Both the position numbers and the translations under genes were made by a program. A stretch of 64,000 bases of DNA from Microbacterium sp. Its GTDB lineage: Bacteria; Actinomycetota; Actinomycetes; Actinomycetales; Microbacteriaceae. This document shows, piece after piece, positions 47,455 to 56,616 of the stretch. Under the pieces are notes generated by a model. It searched no databases. It was not told the DNA's origin and saw only the letters and a list, made by a program, of their open reading frames with translations. The stretch lies in assembly GCA_031277885.1 (NCBI GenBank), contig JAITLM010000193.1, positions 29,237 through 93,236 on the forward strand, read 5' to 3'. Every line of letters begins with the position of its first letter. Position 1 is the stretch's first letter.

Positions 47455-48447
47455 GTGGATGCCGACGCGCTCGCCGATGCCAGGAACCGTGAGTGGGCGC
47501 GCCTGGACGAGCTCAGCCGGCAGCCGCTCGACGGCGCAGGGGTGGACGAGCTCATCACGCGCTACCGCGCGGCCTCGGCGGACCTCGCCGACCTGCGCAG
47601 CTCGGTGGGCTCCTCGCCGCAGAGCGCGCACGTCTCCACGATCCTCGCCAGGGCGCGACTGCGGCTGACGGGGCAGGGCGACAACGTCCTCCGGCAGATC
47701 GCGCGCTTCTTCGCCCTGCAGCTTCCCGCCGCGCTGTACCGACTGCGCTGGACCACCCTCGTGATCGCGCTCGCGAGCCTCGCCGTGATCGCGGGGGTCG
47801 CGATCTGGATCGCCTCGGATCCGGCTCTCGTCGCCGCGCTCGGATCCAAGGCCGACCTGCAGTACTACACAGAGCACGCCTTCACCGACTACTACACCGA
47901 GAATCCCGCGGCCGAGTTCGCGGGACTGGTGTGGTCGAAGAACGCCTGGATCGCGGCGCAGTGCGTGCTGCTCGGGGTGACCGGCATCTGGCCCGTTATG
48001 GTCCTCCTGCAGAACGCGGTGAACGTCGGTCTCGCGGTCGGCGTCATGTTCGCCTTCGGACGCGGCGACGTCGTGGTGCTCTACCTGCTGCCGCACGGCA
48101 TGCTCGAGCTCACCTGCATCTTCGTCGCGGCGGCGGCGGGACTGCACATCTTCTGGGCCTGGCTCGTGCCGGGGGAGCGCACCCGCGGCGAGGCGCTCGC
48201 GGCGGCAGGGAGATCGCTCGGCACCGTCGCCATCGGGCTCGTCTTCGCGCTCGGGCTCTCCGGCATGGTCGAGGGGTTCGTGACCGGCTGGGGTCTGCCG
48301 TGGCCCGTGAAGATCGGGATCGGCGCGCTGGCGCTCGCGGTCTTCCTCGCCTACATGCTGATCGTGGGCCGCCGCGCGCAGCGCAGAGGCGAGAGCGGAG
48401 ACCTCACCGAGTTCGAGGCCGGGACGCCGACGCTCGTGGCCGGCTGA
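47455..48447 (+). CDS. SpoIIM-like membrane protein
   Basis: A 330-aa protein of the stage II sporulation protein M family. A helical N-terminal domain (about 1-95; LITRYRAASADLADLRS) precedes five or six helices, with VWSKNAWIAAQCVLLGVTG, QNAVNVGLAVGV and LLPHGMLELTCIFVAAAAGL, all typical. In non-sporulating actinobacteria it accompanies MoxR/DUF58/RDD genes and its role is unknown. I prefer the GTG at 47455, placed 7 nt after TACAGT, over the ATG at 47437 which would overlap the RDD start codon. Confidence 0.85.
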   Translation: MDADALADARNREWARLDELSRQPLDGAGVDELITRYRAASADLADLRSSVGSSPQSAHVSTILARARLRLTGQGDNVLRQIARFFALQLPAALYRLRWTTLVIALASLAVIAGVAIWIASDPALVAALGSKADLQYYTEHAFTDYYTENPAAEFAGLVWSKNAWIAAQCVLLGVTGIWPVMVLLQNAVNVGLAVGVMFAFGRGDVVVLYLLPHGMLELTCIFVAAAAGLHIFWAWLVPGERTRGEALAAAGRSLGTVAIGLVFALGLSGMVEGFVTGWGLPWPVKIGIGALALAVFLAYMLIVGRRAQRRGESGDLTEFEAGTPTLVAG

Positions 48448-48481
48448 GGAGCGCTCCCGCGCCGGCGAGCCTCTCTCGCGG

Positions 48482-49258
48482 TCAGTCCTTCGCGGCGGGG
48501 TTCGGCTGGTCGAACAGCGCGCGGTACGTGAACCCGGCGATCAGCGCGCCGAGGACGGGGAAGATCAGGAACACCCACAGCTGTGCCAGAGGCGCGATCC
48601 CTCCGTAGATCGCCGTGGCCAGCGAGCGCGCGGGGTTCAGCGACGCGTTGTCGATCGGCAGGGTCGCCAGCACGCCGAGCGTCAGGGTCAGCCCGATCGC
48701 GACGCCCGCGAAGGGCGTGCCGCGCGTCGGATGCGTGACGCCGAGGATCACGAAGAGGAACAGCGCCGTGAACACGACCTCGGCGATGATCGCCGCCCAC
48801 ACCCCGAAGCCGCCGGGGGAGAGCGCGCCCCAGCCGTTGCTGGCGAAGCCCGCGTCCTGTGCCCGGGGGAGCCAGCCGTCCGGGCCGAAGGTGCCGATCA
48901 GGGTCAGGACCGTCGATGCGACGACGCCACCGACGCACTGCGCGACGATGTACGGGCCGGCGTCGCGCCACGCGATCCGTCCCGCGGCGGCGGCGCCGAG
49001 CGTGACGGCGGGGTTGAAATGCCCGCCCGAGATCGGCCCGAAGGCGTACACGCCGACGAGCACCGACAGGCCGACGGCGAGCGCCACGGCGAGGTAGACC
49101 GAGCCCTGCGCGCCCGGATCGGTGAAGTGGCTGGACGCGAACAGGGCGGTGCCCATCGCGGCCGCCACGAGCAGGAACGTGCCGAGGCCCTCCGCGACGA
49201 GGCGCGGAGCGAGCGTGGCGGCCGGAGCGGCCGGTGCGTCGACGGGGGAGGAGGACAT
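48482..49258 (-). CDS. Aquaporin (MIP family) with atypical selectivity filter
   Basis: A 258-aa six-helix channel most similar in layout to bacterial AqpZ. NPA boxes are HFNPAV (82-84) and SLNPAR (208-210). Aligning by eye with AqpZ, the aromatic/arginine filter positions Phe43, His174, Thr183 and Arg189 correspond to Val62, Val196, Ala205 and Arg211. Loss of Phe and His should widen the pore and argues against a strict water channel. The loop GFASNGWGALSPGG retains the AqpZ pattern. GGAGA precedes the ATG. The gene lies downstream of katG on the same strand, behind a terminator-like hairpin. Confidence 0.92.
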   Translation of the reverse strand: MSSSPVDAPAAPAATLAPRLVAEGLGTFLLVAAAMGTALFASSHFTDPGAQGSVYLAVALAVGLSVLVGVYAFGPISGGHFNPAVTLGAAAAGRIAWRDAGPYIVAQCVGGVVASTVLTLIGTFGPDGWLPRAQDAGFASNGWGALSPGGFGVWAAIIAEVVFTALFLFVILGVTHPTRGTPFAGVAIGLTLTLGVLATLPIDNASLNPARSLATAIYGGIAPLAQLWVFLIFPVLGALIAGFTYRALFDQPNPAAKD

Positions 49259-49347
49259 GGGTCTCCTTGCTCTCTGGCGCCGAGGGAGGCCGGGCGCCGC
49301 GGTCCGTCAGCGACATTACCGGCGAAGGCGCATCCGGTGCCGCAACG

Positions 49348-49383
49348 CCGACGGCCCGCCCCGGGATCGGGACGGGCCGTCGG
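49348..49383 (-). terminator. Terminator hairpin of fur-katG
   Basis: CCGACGGCCCG (49348-49358) pairs perfectly with CGGGCCGTCGG (49373-49383). After one mismatch the stem continues 4 bp to a GGAT loop. It starts 15 nt after the katG stop; no T-tract. Confidence 0.65.
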
Positions 49384-49397
49384 TCGGTCGGATCCGC

Positions 49398-51611
49398 TCA
49401 GCGCACGTCGTAGCGGTCGAGCTCGGCGACCTTGACCCAGGCCTTCACGAAGTCGTCCACGAACTTGTCCGTGGCATCGTCGCTCGCGTACACCTCGGCC
49501 AGTGCCCGCAGCTCGGAGTTCGAGCCGAACACGAGGTCCGCACGCGTGCCGACCCAGGTCTTCTCACCCGTCGCGTCGTCCGTGGCCTGGAAGGCGTGCG
49601 ATCCGGGATCCAGCGGCTTCCAGGTCGTGTTCAGGTCGAGCACGTTCACGCAGAAGTCGTTCGTGAGGGCGCCGGGGGTGCGCGTGAACGCGCCGTAGGC
49701 GGATCCGTCCCAGTTCGCGCCGAGCACGCGGAGGCCTCCGACGAGCACCGTCATCTCGGGGGCGGACAGCGTCAGCAGCCCCGCCCGGTCGACGAGCAGC
49801 ACCTCGGCGGGGATGGCCCTGGCGACGTCGCTGACGTAGTTGCGGAAGCCGTCGGCCTGCGGGTTGAGGTAGCGGAACGAGTCGACGTCCGTCTGCTCCT
49901 GCGTCGCGTCGGTGCGTCCCGGCGTGAACGGGATCTCGACGGCGCGCCCGGCGGCGGCCGCGGCCTGCGTCACGCCGACGTTGCCGGCCAGCACGACGAG
50001 GTCGGCGAACGACGCCTGCGCGCCGCCCTGTGCGTTGAACGCCTCCTGCACGCCTTCCAGCGCCGCGATCACCCGCGCGAGCTCGGCCGGGCGGTTGACC
50101 TCCCAGCTGCGCTGCGGCTCGAGCCGGATGCGGCCGCCGTTCGCGCCGCCGCGCTTGTCGCTGCCGCGGAACGAGGCTGCCGCGGCCCATGCGGTCGACA
50201 CGAGGTCGGACACGCTGAGGCCGGTCGCGGCGATGCGCTGCTCCAGGTCGGCGATCTCCGCCGCGCCGATCGGAGCACCCTCCGGCGCGGGCACCGGATC
50301 CTGCCAGAGCAGGTCCTCCGCGGGCACCTCGGCGCCGAGGTAGCGGGCCTTGGGGCCGAGGTCGCGGTGGGTCAGCTTGAACCACGCGCGGCTGTACGCG
50401 TCGGTGAACGCGGCCTGGTCGTCCTTGAAGCGGAGCGAGATCTCCCGGTAGATCGGGTCCTCCCGCAGCGCCAGGTCGGTCGTGAGCATGCGCGGCTCCC
50501 GGCGGCCCTCGCCCTGCGCCTCCGGCACCATGTCGAGGCCGGCGCCGTCGGTCGGCTTCCAGTGCTTTCCGCCGCCGGGGCCCGTGGTGAGCTCCCAGTC
50601 GTAGGCGAAGAGGATGTGGAAGAACTCGTTGTCCCAGCGGGTGGGGTGATAGGTCCAGGTGACCTCGAGGCCGGATCCGATCGTGTCGATGCCGTGTCCG
50701 GTGCCGTGGCTGCTCTTCCAGCCCAGGCCCATCTGCTCCATCGGTGCGCCCTCGGGCGACTCGCCGACATTGCCGGCCTCGGGCGCGGCGCCGTGCGTCT
50801 TGCCGAACGTGTGGCCGCCGGCGATGAGCGCGACCGTCTCCTCGTCGTTCATCGCCATCCGGCCGAAGGTCTCCCGGATGTCCTTCGCGGCGAGCACCGG
50901 ATCCGGGTTGCCCTCCGGCCCCTCGGGATTGACGTAGATGAGGCCCATCATGGTCGCCGCGAGCGGCTTCTCGAGCGAGCGCTCGCCCTGCGCGTCCGTG
51001 CCGATGCGGGCGCTGGAGTCGAGCCAGACCTTCTCCGAGCCCCAGTACACATCCTCGTCGGGCTCCCACACATCGGGGCGCCCGCCCGCGAAGCCGAACG
51101 TGGGCATGCCCATCTGCTCGTGCGCGACGTTCCCGGCGAGGATCATCAGGTCGCCCCAGCTCAGCGCCTTGCCATAGGTCTTCTTCACGGGCCAGAGCAG
51201 GCGGCGCGCCTTGTCCAGGCCCACGTTGTCGGGCCAGCTGTTCAGCGGGGCGAAGCGCTGCTGGCCGGTGCCGCCGCCGCCTCGTCCGTCGAACACGCGG
51301 TAGGTGCCCGCGGAATGCCAGGCCATGCGGATCATGAGCGGGCCATAGTTGCCGAAGTCGGCGGGCCACCACGGCTGCGACTCGGTGAGCAGGGCGGCGA
51401 TGTCGCGCTTGACGGCGTCGAGGTCGAGCGCCTCGAATGCGGCGCGGTAGTCGAAGTCCTCGCCGTGCGGGTCGCCCACGGCGGGGTTCTTCGCGAGCTG
51501 GCGCAGGTTCAGACGCTCCGGCCACCAGTCGGTGTTGCCGGTGCGGCCGCCCGCGGGGCGCGGGGCAGACGTGCTGCCGGCGTGGTCGATCGGGCAGGTG
51601 TTCTCAGACAA
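49398..51611 (-). CDS. katG: Catalase-peroxidase
   Basis: Haem enzyme that removes hydrogen peroxide by catalase and peroxidase activities. The 737-aa length is normal. Distal Arg95, Trp98 and His99 lie in [12 protein letters not shown]; proximal His267 in [10 protein letters not shown]. Tyr226 and Met252 are placed to form the Met-Tyr-Trp adduct with Trp98 needed for catalase activity. A second, haem-free KatG-like domain completes the C-terminus. The start is a TTG (SENTCPIDH follows), with AGGAAAGGA upstream; no better ATG/GTG exists near the homologous N-terminus. It follows fur by 93 nt in the same direction, the classic furA-katG arrangement. Confidence 0.97.
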   Translation of the reverse strand: MSENTCPIDHAGSTSAPRPAGGRTGNTDWWPERLNLRQLAKNPAVGDPHGEDFDYRAAFEALDLDAVKRDIAALLTESQPWWPADFGNYGPLMIRMAWHSAGTYRVFDGRGGGGTGQQRFAPLNSWPDNVGLDKARRLLWPVKKTYGKALSWGDLMILAGNVAHEQMGMPTFGFAGGRPDVWEPDEDVYWGSEKVWLDSSARIGTDAQGERSLEKPLAATMMGLIYVNPEGPEGNPDPVLAAKDIRETFGRMAMNDEETVALIAGGHTFGKTHGAAPEAGNVGESPEGAPMEQMGLGWKSSHGTGHGIDTIGSGLEVTWTYHPTRWDNEFFHILFAYDWELTTGPGGGKHWKPTDGAGLDMVPEAQGEGRREPRMLTTDLALREDPIYREISLRFKDDQAAFTDAYSRAWFKLTHRDLGPKARYLGAEVPAEDLLWQDPVPAPEGAPIGAAEIADLEQRIAATGLSVSDLVSTAWAAAASFRGSDKRGGANGGRIRLEPQRSWEVNRPAELARVIAALEGVQEAFNAQGGAQASFADLVVLAGNVGVTQAAAAAGRAVEIPFTPGRTDATQEQTDVDSFRYLNPQADGFRNYVSDVARAIPAEVLLVDRAGLLTLSAPEMTVLVGGLRVLGANWDGSAYGAFTRTPGALTNDFCVNVLDLNTTWKPLDPGSHAFQATDDATGEKTWVGTRADLVFGSNSELRALAEVYASDDATDKFVDDFVKAWVKVAELDRYDVR

Positions 51612-51704
51612 GGCTGATCCTTTCCTCTTCTTTTGGTCGGTCGATGGCACGCCGATCACCGCTCCGAGGCGGTGGTCCCCGGGCGGGTGCGGCGCGAGTC
51701 TCGG

Positions 51705-52124
51705 TCAGGCGGCCGGAAGCACCTCGTCGCACGCACGGCAGACCGCGCGGTAGGTGACGGAGGCCTCGAGCAGCCTCATGCCGTGATCCTCGGCCGGATG
51801 CAGGCAGGGCGAGGCGCCGACGGCGCAGGAGACGACCTCCAGGCGGCCGCAGCGCACGCACTGCATGTGGTGGTGGTTGTCGCCGGGTTCGACCTCGAAG
51901 AGGGCGCGGTCGGCGTCGGGCAGGCTCACCCGCCGGATGACGCCGGTCGTGGCGAGGTCTCCGAGGATCGCGTGCACGGTGGGCAGGGCGATCCCGGCGC
52001 CGTCGACGGCGGCGTGGATCCGGTCCGCGGAGCTGTGCGGGGCGAGCGCGAGGGCCTGCAGCACGGCGATCCGCTGCACGGTGACGCGCAGTCCCGCCCC
52101 GCGGAGGATCGCCGACGTGTCCAT
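51705..52124 (-). CDS. furA: Fur-family repressor (FurA type)
   Basis: A 139-aa metal- or peroxide-responsive repressor. The N-terminal winged helix (ILRGAGLRVTVQRIAVLQAL; recognition part ALPTVHAILGDLATTGVI) precedes a dimerisation domain with GDNHHHMQCVRCG. Four cysteines, C89/C92 and C129/C132, form the two CxxC motifs of a structural zinc site. In mycobacteria and streptomycetes the FurA-KatG pair is autoregulated and peroxide-induced. The ATG follows minus-strand TACCCT by 6 nt, and a perfect 23-bp palindrome lies at 52139-52161, an excellent operator candidate. Confidence 0.92.
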   Translation of the reverse strand: MDTSAILRGAGLRVTVQRIAVLQALALAPHSSADRIHAAVDGAGIALPTVHAILGDLATTGVIRRVSLPDADRALFEVEPGDNHHHMQCVRCGRLEVVSCAVGASPCLHPAEDHGMRLLEASVTYRAVCRACDEVLPAA

Positions 52125-52130
52125 GACTCC

Positions 52131-52136
52131 AGGGTA
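52131..52136 (-). promoter_or_regulatory. -10 for leaderless furA mRNA
   Basis: Minus-strand TACCCT, 6 nt (ggagtc), then the ATG at 52124. GGAG is only 2 nt from the start codon, too close for a ribosome binding site. Confidence 0.55.
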
Positions 52137-52138
52137 GC

Positions 52139-52161
52139 TTTTCCTGAATGATTCAGGAAAA
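52139..52161. promoter_or_regulatory. FurA operator candidate, perfect 23-bp palindrome
   Basis: TTTTCCTGAAT, centre G, ATTCAGGAAAA: 11-bp perfect arms. It begins 2 nt upstream of the -10, covering the spacer and -35 region of the furA promoter, where a bound repressor would block polymerase. It is among the few AT-rich stretches in the window. Confidence 0.8.
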
Positions 52162-52197
52162 CCCGGTCCCCGCTGGCGTGTCCCGCCCGCCCTTTGA

Positions 52198-52270
52198 CCG
52201 CGAGACTCCACTTCCGCGACGAGACTGCAGTGCGCGAGCGCAGTCTCGTCGCGGAGTTGGAGTCTCGCGG
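52198..52270. repeat. Long near-perfect palindromic hairpin (REP-like)
   Basis: Arms 52198-52228 and 52240-52270: 13 bp paired, one mismatch, one G-T pair, then 16 bp paired, loop of 11 nt. It lies 28 nt after the DUF58 stop and upstream of the furA promoter. It may terminate the DUF58 operon, but its length and internal GAGACT repeats suggest a dispersed palindromic element. Confidence 0.8.
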
Positions 52271-52298
52271 AGGCAAGGGGTGAGGCGGGGCGGGGCGG

Positions 52299-53609
52299 TC
52301 AGAGGCGGCCGGCGGCCTTGAGAGCCAGGTAGCGGTCCGCGATGCGGGGAGGGAGGGCGTCCGGATCCGCGGCGAGAGGCTCGCCGCCCGCACGCCGGAT
52401 CGCGTCGGCGACGCGTGCGGCATCCGCGAGGGTGCGCTCGGCGGCCGCGGCGAGGTAGACGTCCTCGCGGGAGTCGCGCGCGCGGGCCAGGGCGTCGATC
52501 GAGACGTCGGTCGCGGATCCGACCAGGATCGTCGTCGCGCGCGAGGCGTTCGGGAAGGCGCCGAGGAAAGACCGCGCGCTCTCCACCGCATCCTGCGCGG
52601 TCAGCACGACGATGAGCGACGGTCGTGTGGTGAGGGAGCGGATCGCGGCGAACGCGGCGCCCCAGTCCGTGTCGACGAGGCGGGCGTGCACGGGGGCCAT
52701 GGCATCGGAGAGCGCAGGCAGCAGGGCGGGCCCGTCGACGCCGCTCACCCTGCCGCGCACCGCACGGTCGAACAGCAGCAGGTGCACGTGGTCGCCGGCG
52801 CGCTGGGCGAGCGCCGAAAGCAGCAGCGCGGACTCGTAGGCCGCGTCGAGCCGCGTGCCGTCGCCCACGCGCGCCGCGGCCGTACGGCCCGTGTCGACCA
52901 GGATCACGACGTGCCGGTCCCGCTCCGGGCGCCAGGTGCGCAGCATGGTGGTGCCGGCGCGGGCGGTGGCGCGCCAGTCGATCGAGCGCACGTCGTCGCC
53001 GCGCACGTACTCGCGCAGCGAATCGAACTCGGTGCCCTGCCCTCGCACCTGGACGCTGGTGTTGCCGTCGAGCTCGCGCAGCCGAGCCAGGCGCGACGGC
53101 AGGTGCCGCCGGGAGGTGAACGGCGGCAGGATCCGGATCGCCCCGCGCACCCGGTGGCGTCCCTGGCGTCCCGCGAGCCCCAGCGGGCCCCGGGACCGGA
53201 TCGCGACGAACTCGCTCGCCAGCTCGCCCCTGCGGCGCGGCAGCAGCATGATCGGGACGCGCCGGCGCTCGCCCGCGGGCAGGTCGAGTGCGGCCCTGCC
53301 CCGCTCCGCGGCCCCGGCCGTCGGCTGCCAGGCGTCGCGGAGCTGCCCGCGCAGCCGGCGCTCGCCGAGGTTCTGCACGAGCACGGTCGTGGCGACCGGC
53401 TCGTGCTGCCGTGCGCGGTTCGGCACCTCACGCGTCACCCGGAGCGTGCCGAGCGGGGCCGCCACCAGCACGTCGACGCCGACGAGCAGCGCGCACAGCG
53501 CGAGCCAGCCGAGCAGCACGAACCACGGCGGCACCCCGAGGGCGTCGAGCAGCACGAGCGGCACGACGCCGAGCGCGGCGACGATGACGAGGCGACCGGT
53601 GAGGAACAT
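52299..53609 (-). CDS. DUF58 family protein
   Basis: A 436-aa membrane-anchored protein. Two N-terminal hydrophobic segments (about 5-45) precede a beta-rich domain and a von Willebrand A-like domain. GQGTEFDSLREYVRGDDVRSIDWRATAR is the DUF58 signature, followed by VVILVDTGRT as a partial MIDAS-like strand. Such proteins act with MoxR-type ATPases as metal-dependent binding partners. Its start abuts the moxR stop directly (TGA-ATG). It is the last gene of the minus-strand operon from 58028. Confidence 0.92.
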   Translation of the reverse strand: MFLTGRLVIVAALGVVPLVLLDALGVPPWFVLLGWLALCALLVGVDVLVAAPLGTLRVTREVPNRARQHEPVATTVLVQNLGERRLRGQLRDAWQPTAGAAERGRAALDLPAGERRRVPIMLLPRRRGELASEFVAIRSRGPLGLAGRQGRHRVRGAIRILPPFTSRRHLPSRLARLRELDGNTSVQVRGQGTEFDSLREYVRGDDVRSIDWRATARAGTTMLRTWRPERDRHVVILVDTGRTAAARVGDGTRLDAAYESALLLSALAQRAGDHVHLLLFDRAVRGRVSGVDGPALLPALSDAMAPVHARLVDTDWGAAFAAIRSLTTRPSLIVVLTAQDAVESARSFLGAFPNASRATTILVGSATDVSIDALARARDSREDVYLAAAAERTLADAARVADAIRRAGGEPLAADPDALPPRIADRYLALKAAGRL

Positions 53610-54667
<1,058 letters not shown>

Positions 54668-54671
<4 letters not shown>

Positions 54672-55918
54672 GGGGTGCTCCTTTCGATGCGGACGGCGTG
54701 CTCGACGGCGGTCTCCAGCTCGGCGAGACGGCGGGCGTAGGGGACGAGTTCGGCGTCGCTGCCGGGCAGCGGGCCGGTGAGGAGGGCGCGGGCGCCCGCC
54801 CGATCCACGCGGATCCGGTCGGAGGCGGCGTCGGCGACGGCGCCGGCATCCGCCCTGGCGGCGAGGCCCAGGCGCGCGGCGAGACGAGAGATCGTGCCCG
54901 TGCGCAGCGCCTCCGCCGCGTGCGCGGCGTCGGCGGCCTTCGCCGTGAGGCGTGCTCGGCCGAGCATGGTCTCGGAGGCGCGCACCGTGACCGGCAGCGT
55001 CTCGGCCACGAGCGGCCCGAAGCGCCGTCCGCGCCATGCCGCGGCGAGGAGGGCGGTGATCATGCCGAGGGCGATCACGGGCGTCACCCATCCGGGGGTG
55101 AGGTCGGCCAGGCTCTTCGGCACGTCGATGTCGGTGCGGTCCGAGTCCTCGAACGAGGGCACGTACCAGACGACGTGGGGCTGCGCGCCGAGGAGCGCGA
55201 GCCCGAGCGCCGCGTCGCCGTTCTGGGCGAGGTGCTCGTTCGTGAACAGCGCCGCGCCGTCGACGACGGCCCGGCGGGCGCCGTCCCGCTCCGCGATCAG
55301 CACGGCCGCGCCGTCGGTCGCGTCGCCGAAGCAGGTGGTCACGCCCTGATCCGGGAGGAAGAGCTGTCCCGGTGCGATGGTCCCGACGTGCGCGAAGGCG
55401 GGGACGTCGCAGTCGGCCTTCGCGCTCGCGGGTGAAGACGCCGGCCCGTACGTGCCGAGCTGCAGCATCCGGAGCATCCGCGCGCTCGGAGAGATCAGCA
55501 CGATGTCGTGCGCCGCGTCGGTGAGCTCGGTGACCGCCGCGTCGCTGAGCGGGTAGGGATCGCTCATCACCAGCGTCGTGTTCGCGTCGAGCCGGCCGGC
55601 GGCATCGGCGCGGGAGCGCACCACGTCGACGCTCACGCCCTGCTGCCGGAGGATCTCCGCGAGTGCCTGCATGCCGCCGGGGCCCGGGCGTTCCGGATCG
55701 AGCGCGTCGCGCTGCGCGGGCGAGGGGGTCGTGAGCAGCAGACCGGCGGCCGCGACGACCAGCACGAGGACGGAGACGAGCACCCAGCCGAGTGCACGGC
55801 GCAGCCGGTGCGGCGCGCGTACGAGCGTCCCGGCGCCACGAGCGTCGGAAGCGGGGAGGTCGGATCCGTCGGCGCCGGCCTCGGTCTGGGGTGCGGACGG
55901 GGGAGCGGCGGCGCTCAT
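54668..55918 (-). CDS. DUF4350 family membrane protein
   Basis: A 416-aa protein with one N-terminal helix (ALGWVLVSVLVLVVAAAGLLL), an extracytoplasmic domain of about 220 residues with two cysteines (DCDVPAF and TTCFGD) that could form a disulfide, a second helix near 280 (WVTPVIALGMITALLAAAW) and a cytoplasmic helical tail. NTTLVMSDPYPLSDAAV fits the DUF4350 region. Always found with MoxR/DUF58/DUF4129 in this cluster. Function unknown. Overlaps its neighbours by 4 nt at both ends. Confidence 0.88.
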
Positions 55919-56616
55919 GCGGACACCGCCTCGGGCAGCGCCAGCGGGCGCAGGGCGCCCAGGCGGTCGTCGGTCTCCGCGAGGGCGCGGTACCGGGCGG
56001 CCGAGCCGGGGTGCCCCAGGTAGCGCACATCGTCGAAGGCCACCGCGGCGGCGTGCAGCGCCTCTCCCTCGGCGGGGAACGGCGCCGCCGCCTCGCGGGC
56101 GATCGTCTGCGCGGTCGCGCCGGGAGCCGGGGCGATGAGGTCGCGTTCGATGAGCGACCGGGCGATGGCGCGATAGCGCAGCACGATCGCCTCGGTCCAG
56201 TCGCCCCCGCGCGCGGCGCGGTCGGCATCCGCGCGCAGCTGCGCGGCGGTGCGATCGTCCGCCGAGCCGAGCAGGACGGTCCCCGCCCGGCCGGTCCGCG
56301 ACCGGCGCGGACGTCCCCAGATCAGCAGCACGGCGATGAGCGCGGCGACGAGCAGGGCGCCGATCACGATCGCGGCCCAGGGGCCGAGGTCCACGGCGTG
56401 CTGCCGGGTGAACAGGGCGACGAGCCAGTCGATCACGGCGCGCGCCCACTGGTCGATGAGGGTGGGCTTCGCCTCCTGGTACGCGGACTTGGACAGCTCC
56501 TGCTCCGCGAGACGGCGAGCACTGTCGCCGTCGGGGATCAGCGGGGTCGCGGAGAGTCTCGCGCCGAGCGCCGCAGGGAGGGCGATCAGCGCGACGCGGA
56601 GGGCGCCGCCGATCAT
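55915..56616 (-). CDS. DUF4129 family membrane protein
   Basis: A 233-aa protein with an N-terminal hydrophobic stretch, an amphipathic region and a strong helix near 76-97 (WAAIVIGALLVAALIAVLLIW). The C-terminal cytoplasmic DUF4129 domain has GDWTEAIVLRYRAIARSLIERDLI and AFDDVRYLGHPGSAARY, the conserved Arg/Tyr pattern of the family. Some relatives are fused to transglutaminases. Translationally coupled on both sides (ATGA overlaps). Function unknown. Confidence 0.88.
   Translation of the reverse strand: MIGGALRVALIALPAALGARLSATPLIPDGDSARRLAEQELSKSAYQEAKPTLIDQWARAVIDWLVALFTRQHAVDLGPWAAIVIGALLVAALIAVLLIWGRPRRSRTGRAGTVLLGSADDRTAAQLRADADRAARGGDWTEAIVLRYRAIARSLIERDLIAPAPGATAQTIAREAAAPFPAEGEALHAAAVAFDDVRYLGHPGSAARYRALAETDDRLGALRPLALPEAVSA

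Noticed and set aside
48448-48481. Terminator between SpoIIM and the aquaporin gene
   Set aside because: Only a short GGAGCGCTCC palindrome is present, too small to claim as a terminator.
49122-51617. Plus-strand open frame of about 830 codons opposite katG
   Set aside because: KatG on the minus strand has all catalytic residues. The antisense frame lacks any recognisable domain.
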